Positions 54,466 through 54,941 of a stretch of 54,941 nt of DNA are shown here, piece after piece. Each line of letters begins with the position of its first letter. The stretch's first letter is position 1. The position numbers were made by a program, and so were the translations under genes. The notes beneath the pieces are model-generated. The model was not told the DNA's origin and ran no database searches. It saw nothing but the letters and a program-made list of their open reading frames with translations. The stretch spans positions 1 through 54,941 of the IMG/VR virus record IMGVR_UViG_3300010403_000008. The stretch is one strand, 5' to 3'. This DNA is from a virus.

Positions 54466-54749
54466 GGCAACTCCTTCAGGTTGTCGGCGGCGGTGAGGAT
54501 GGCGCGCTTCGCCATGATTGCGCCCTCCCTAATAAGGTAGACATGCCCCGATGCGCTTGGCCCAGCAAGTCCCGCCGCGTGCCTCATCCCGGCGCGGAAG
54601 GCGTCGAGTTGGATGTTGCGAATATCGGTGGACGTGACAATGGAGACATTTCGCTCTGCGAGTTCAATCGGGCCGCTCAACGTGGGATGTGTGGTGAAGC
54701 CAAGAATCATCATCCACTCTTCTGCTGGTCGTGGCTTGCTCACGTCCAT
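54462..54749 (-). CDS. Small hypothetical protein (95 aa)
   Basis: ATG 54749 (MDVSKPRPAEEWMMILGFTT) overlaps the end of the DUF3820-like gene by ten bases. Then AERNVSIVTSTDIRNIQLDA and a helical end AKRAILTAADNLKELP follow. The open frame extends upstream to 54842, but that part is the DUF3820 gene in another frame. No family is recognised. Confidence 0.6.
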   Translation of the reverse strand: MDVSKPRPAEEWMMILGFTTHPTLSGPIELAERNVSIVTSTDIRNIQLDAFRAGMRHAAGLAGPSASGHVYLIREGAIMAKRAILTAADNLKELP

Positions 54750-54941
54750 ATCAAATCCGTATTCTCTGTCTCCAGTGCAGACAGGTTGTTTTGGATGTAA
54801 AGACCCACCGGACTCTTGCGGTCGAATCCGGGTTGGGACCACAAAAAATGCAAATATTTGACCGGGGTGTCGCCAATTCTTTCGCCTTTGTATTTCCCGA
54901 AAGGCATCCTGAAATCATCATTTATCGGGTCTGGAGCTTTA
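54740..54941 (-). CDS. DUF3820-like protein, C-terminal part (gene crosses contig end)
   Basis: This is the same gene as 1-131, seen at the other end of the linear contig. From the repeat it continues YLHFLWSQPGFDRKSPVGLY and stops TGA at 54742-54740. Together the two parts give one intact protein of about 68 residues. The repeated 123 bases belong to both ends, so only one gene exists. Confidence 0.7.
   Translation of the reverse strand, partial: KAPDPINDDFRMPFGKYKGERIGDTPVKYLHFLWSQPGFDRKSPVGLYIQNNLSALETENTDLIWT
54819..54941. repeat. Right copy of 123-bp terminal direct repeat
   Basis: This is the exact second copy of bases 1-123. Joining the copies gives a 54,818-bp circle and restores one uninterrupted minus-strand gene running from 131 through the joint to 54740. 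Confidence 0.93.

Overview
The window looks like one complete tailed-phage genome. The first 123 bases are repeated exactly as the last 123, so the contig closes into a circle of 54,818 bp (or is a circularly permuted genome cut at an arbitrary point). A portal protein, a large terminase, a capsid-like protein after a scaffold-like gene, a beta-propeller-type tail protein and a 1,524-residue internal virion protein, with no tail sheath, long tape measure or baseplate genes, suggest podovirus-like morphology. No integrase, DNA polymerase or tRNA gene was recognised. The host is uncertain. A secreted accessory protein at 41338-42270 ends in a short segment of the kind common on secreted Verrucomicrobiota proteins, and Shine-Dalgarno sequences are rare.

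Layout. (1) 53500-54941 continuing into 1-3869, mostly minus strand: small early or accessory genes, including zinc proteins, a Fis-type HTH protein, a DnaC-like AAA+ ATPase, a DUF3820-like protein that crosses the contig ends, and a homing-endonuclease-type gene fused to a second DUF3820-like N-terminus. (2) 3958-11523, plus strand: secreted small proteins, a frameshifted RusA-like resolvase, then a cluster of four glycosyltransferase-like proteins and two methyltransferases. (3) 11540-16092, plus strand: portal, four small proteins and a scaffold-like protein. (4) 16097-18791, minus strand: an inserted cassette with a zinc/NUMOD-like protein, a conserved phage protein and a RAMP-like protein gene flanked on both sides by long five-base-periodic arrays. 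(5) 18915-26902, plus strand: a structured element, a promoter, the major capsid protein, head and fibre proteins and holin-like small genes, ending at a strong bidirectional terminator. (6) 26994-29945, minus strand: the large terminase, interrupted by an intein that carries a second, out-of-frame Vsr-like endonuclease gene. (7) 29990-41221, plus strand: tail and internal virion proteins. (8) 41222-42270, minus strand: a secreted accessory protein and a small membrane protein. (9) 42316-49916, minus strand: an early replication and host-takeover module with a PD-(D/E)XK nuclease, an SSB-like protein, a cold-shock protein and many small conserved phage genes. It is driven by promoters that share a palindrome. 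(10) 50034-53513: a packaging or replication candidate gene, a 600-base candidate origin, a replication-type winged-helix protein, an HNH nuclease and lysis-type membrane proteins.

Genes are packed into operons by about 35 four-base start/stop overlaps (ATGA, once GTGA), which I used to choose many starts and to recognise several tiny genes. The most unusual items are the pentamer arrays around the RAMP-like gene, the intein with a nested out-of-frame endonuclease gene, the DUF3820/endonuclease fusion, the palindromic early promoters, and the multi-stem element upstream of the capsid gene.
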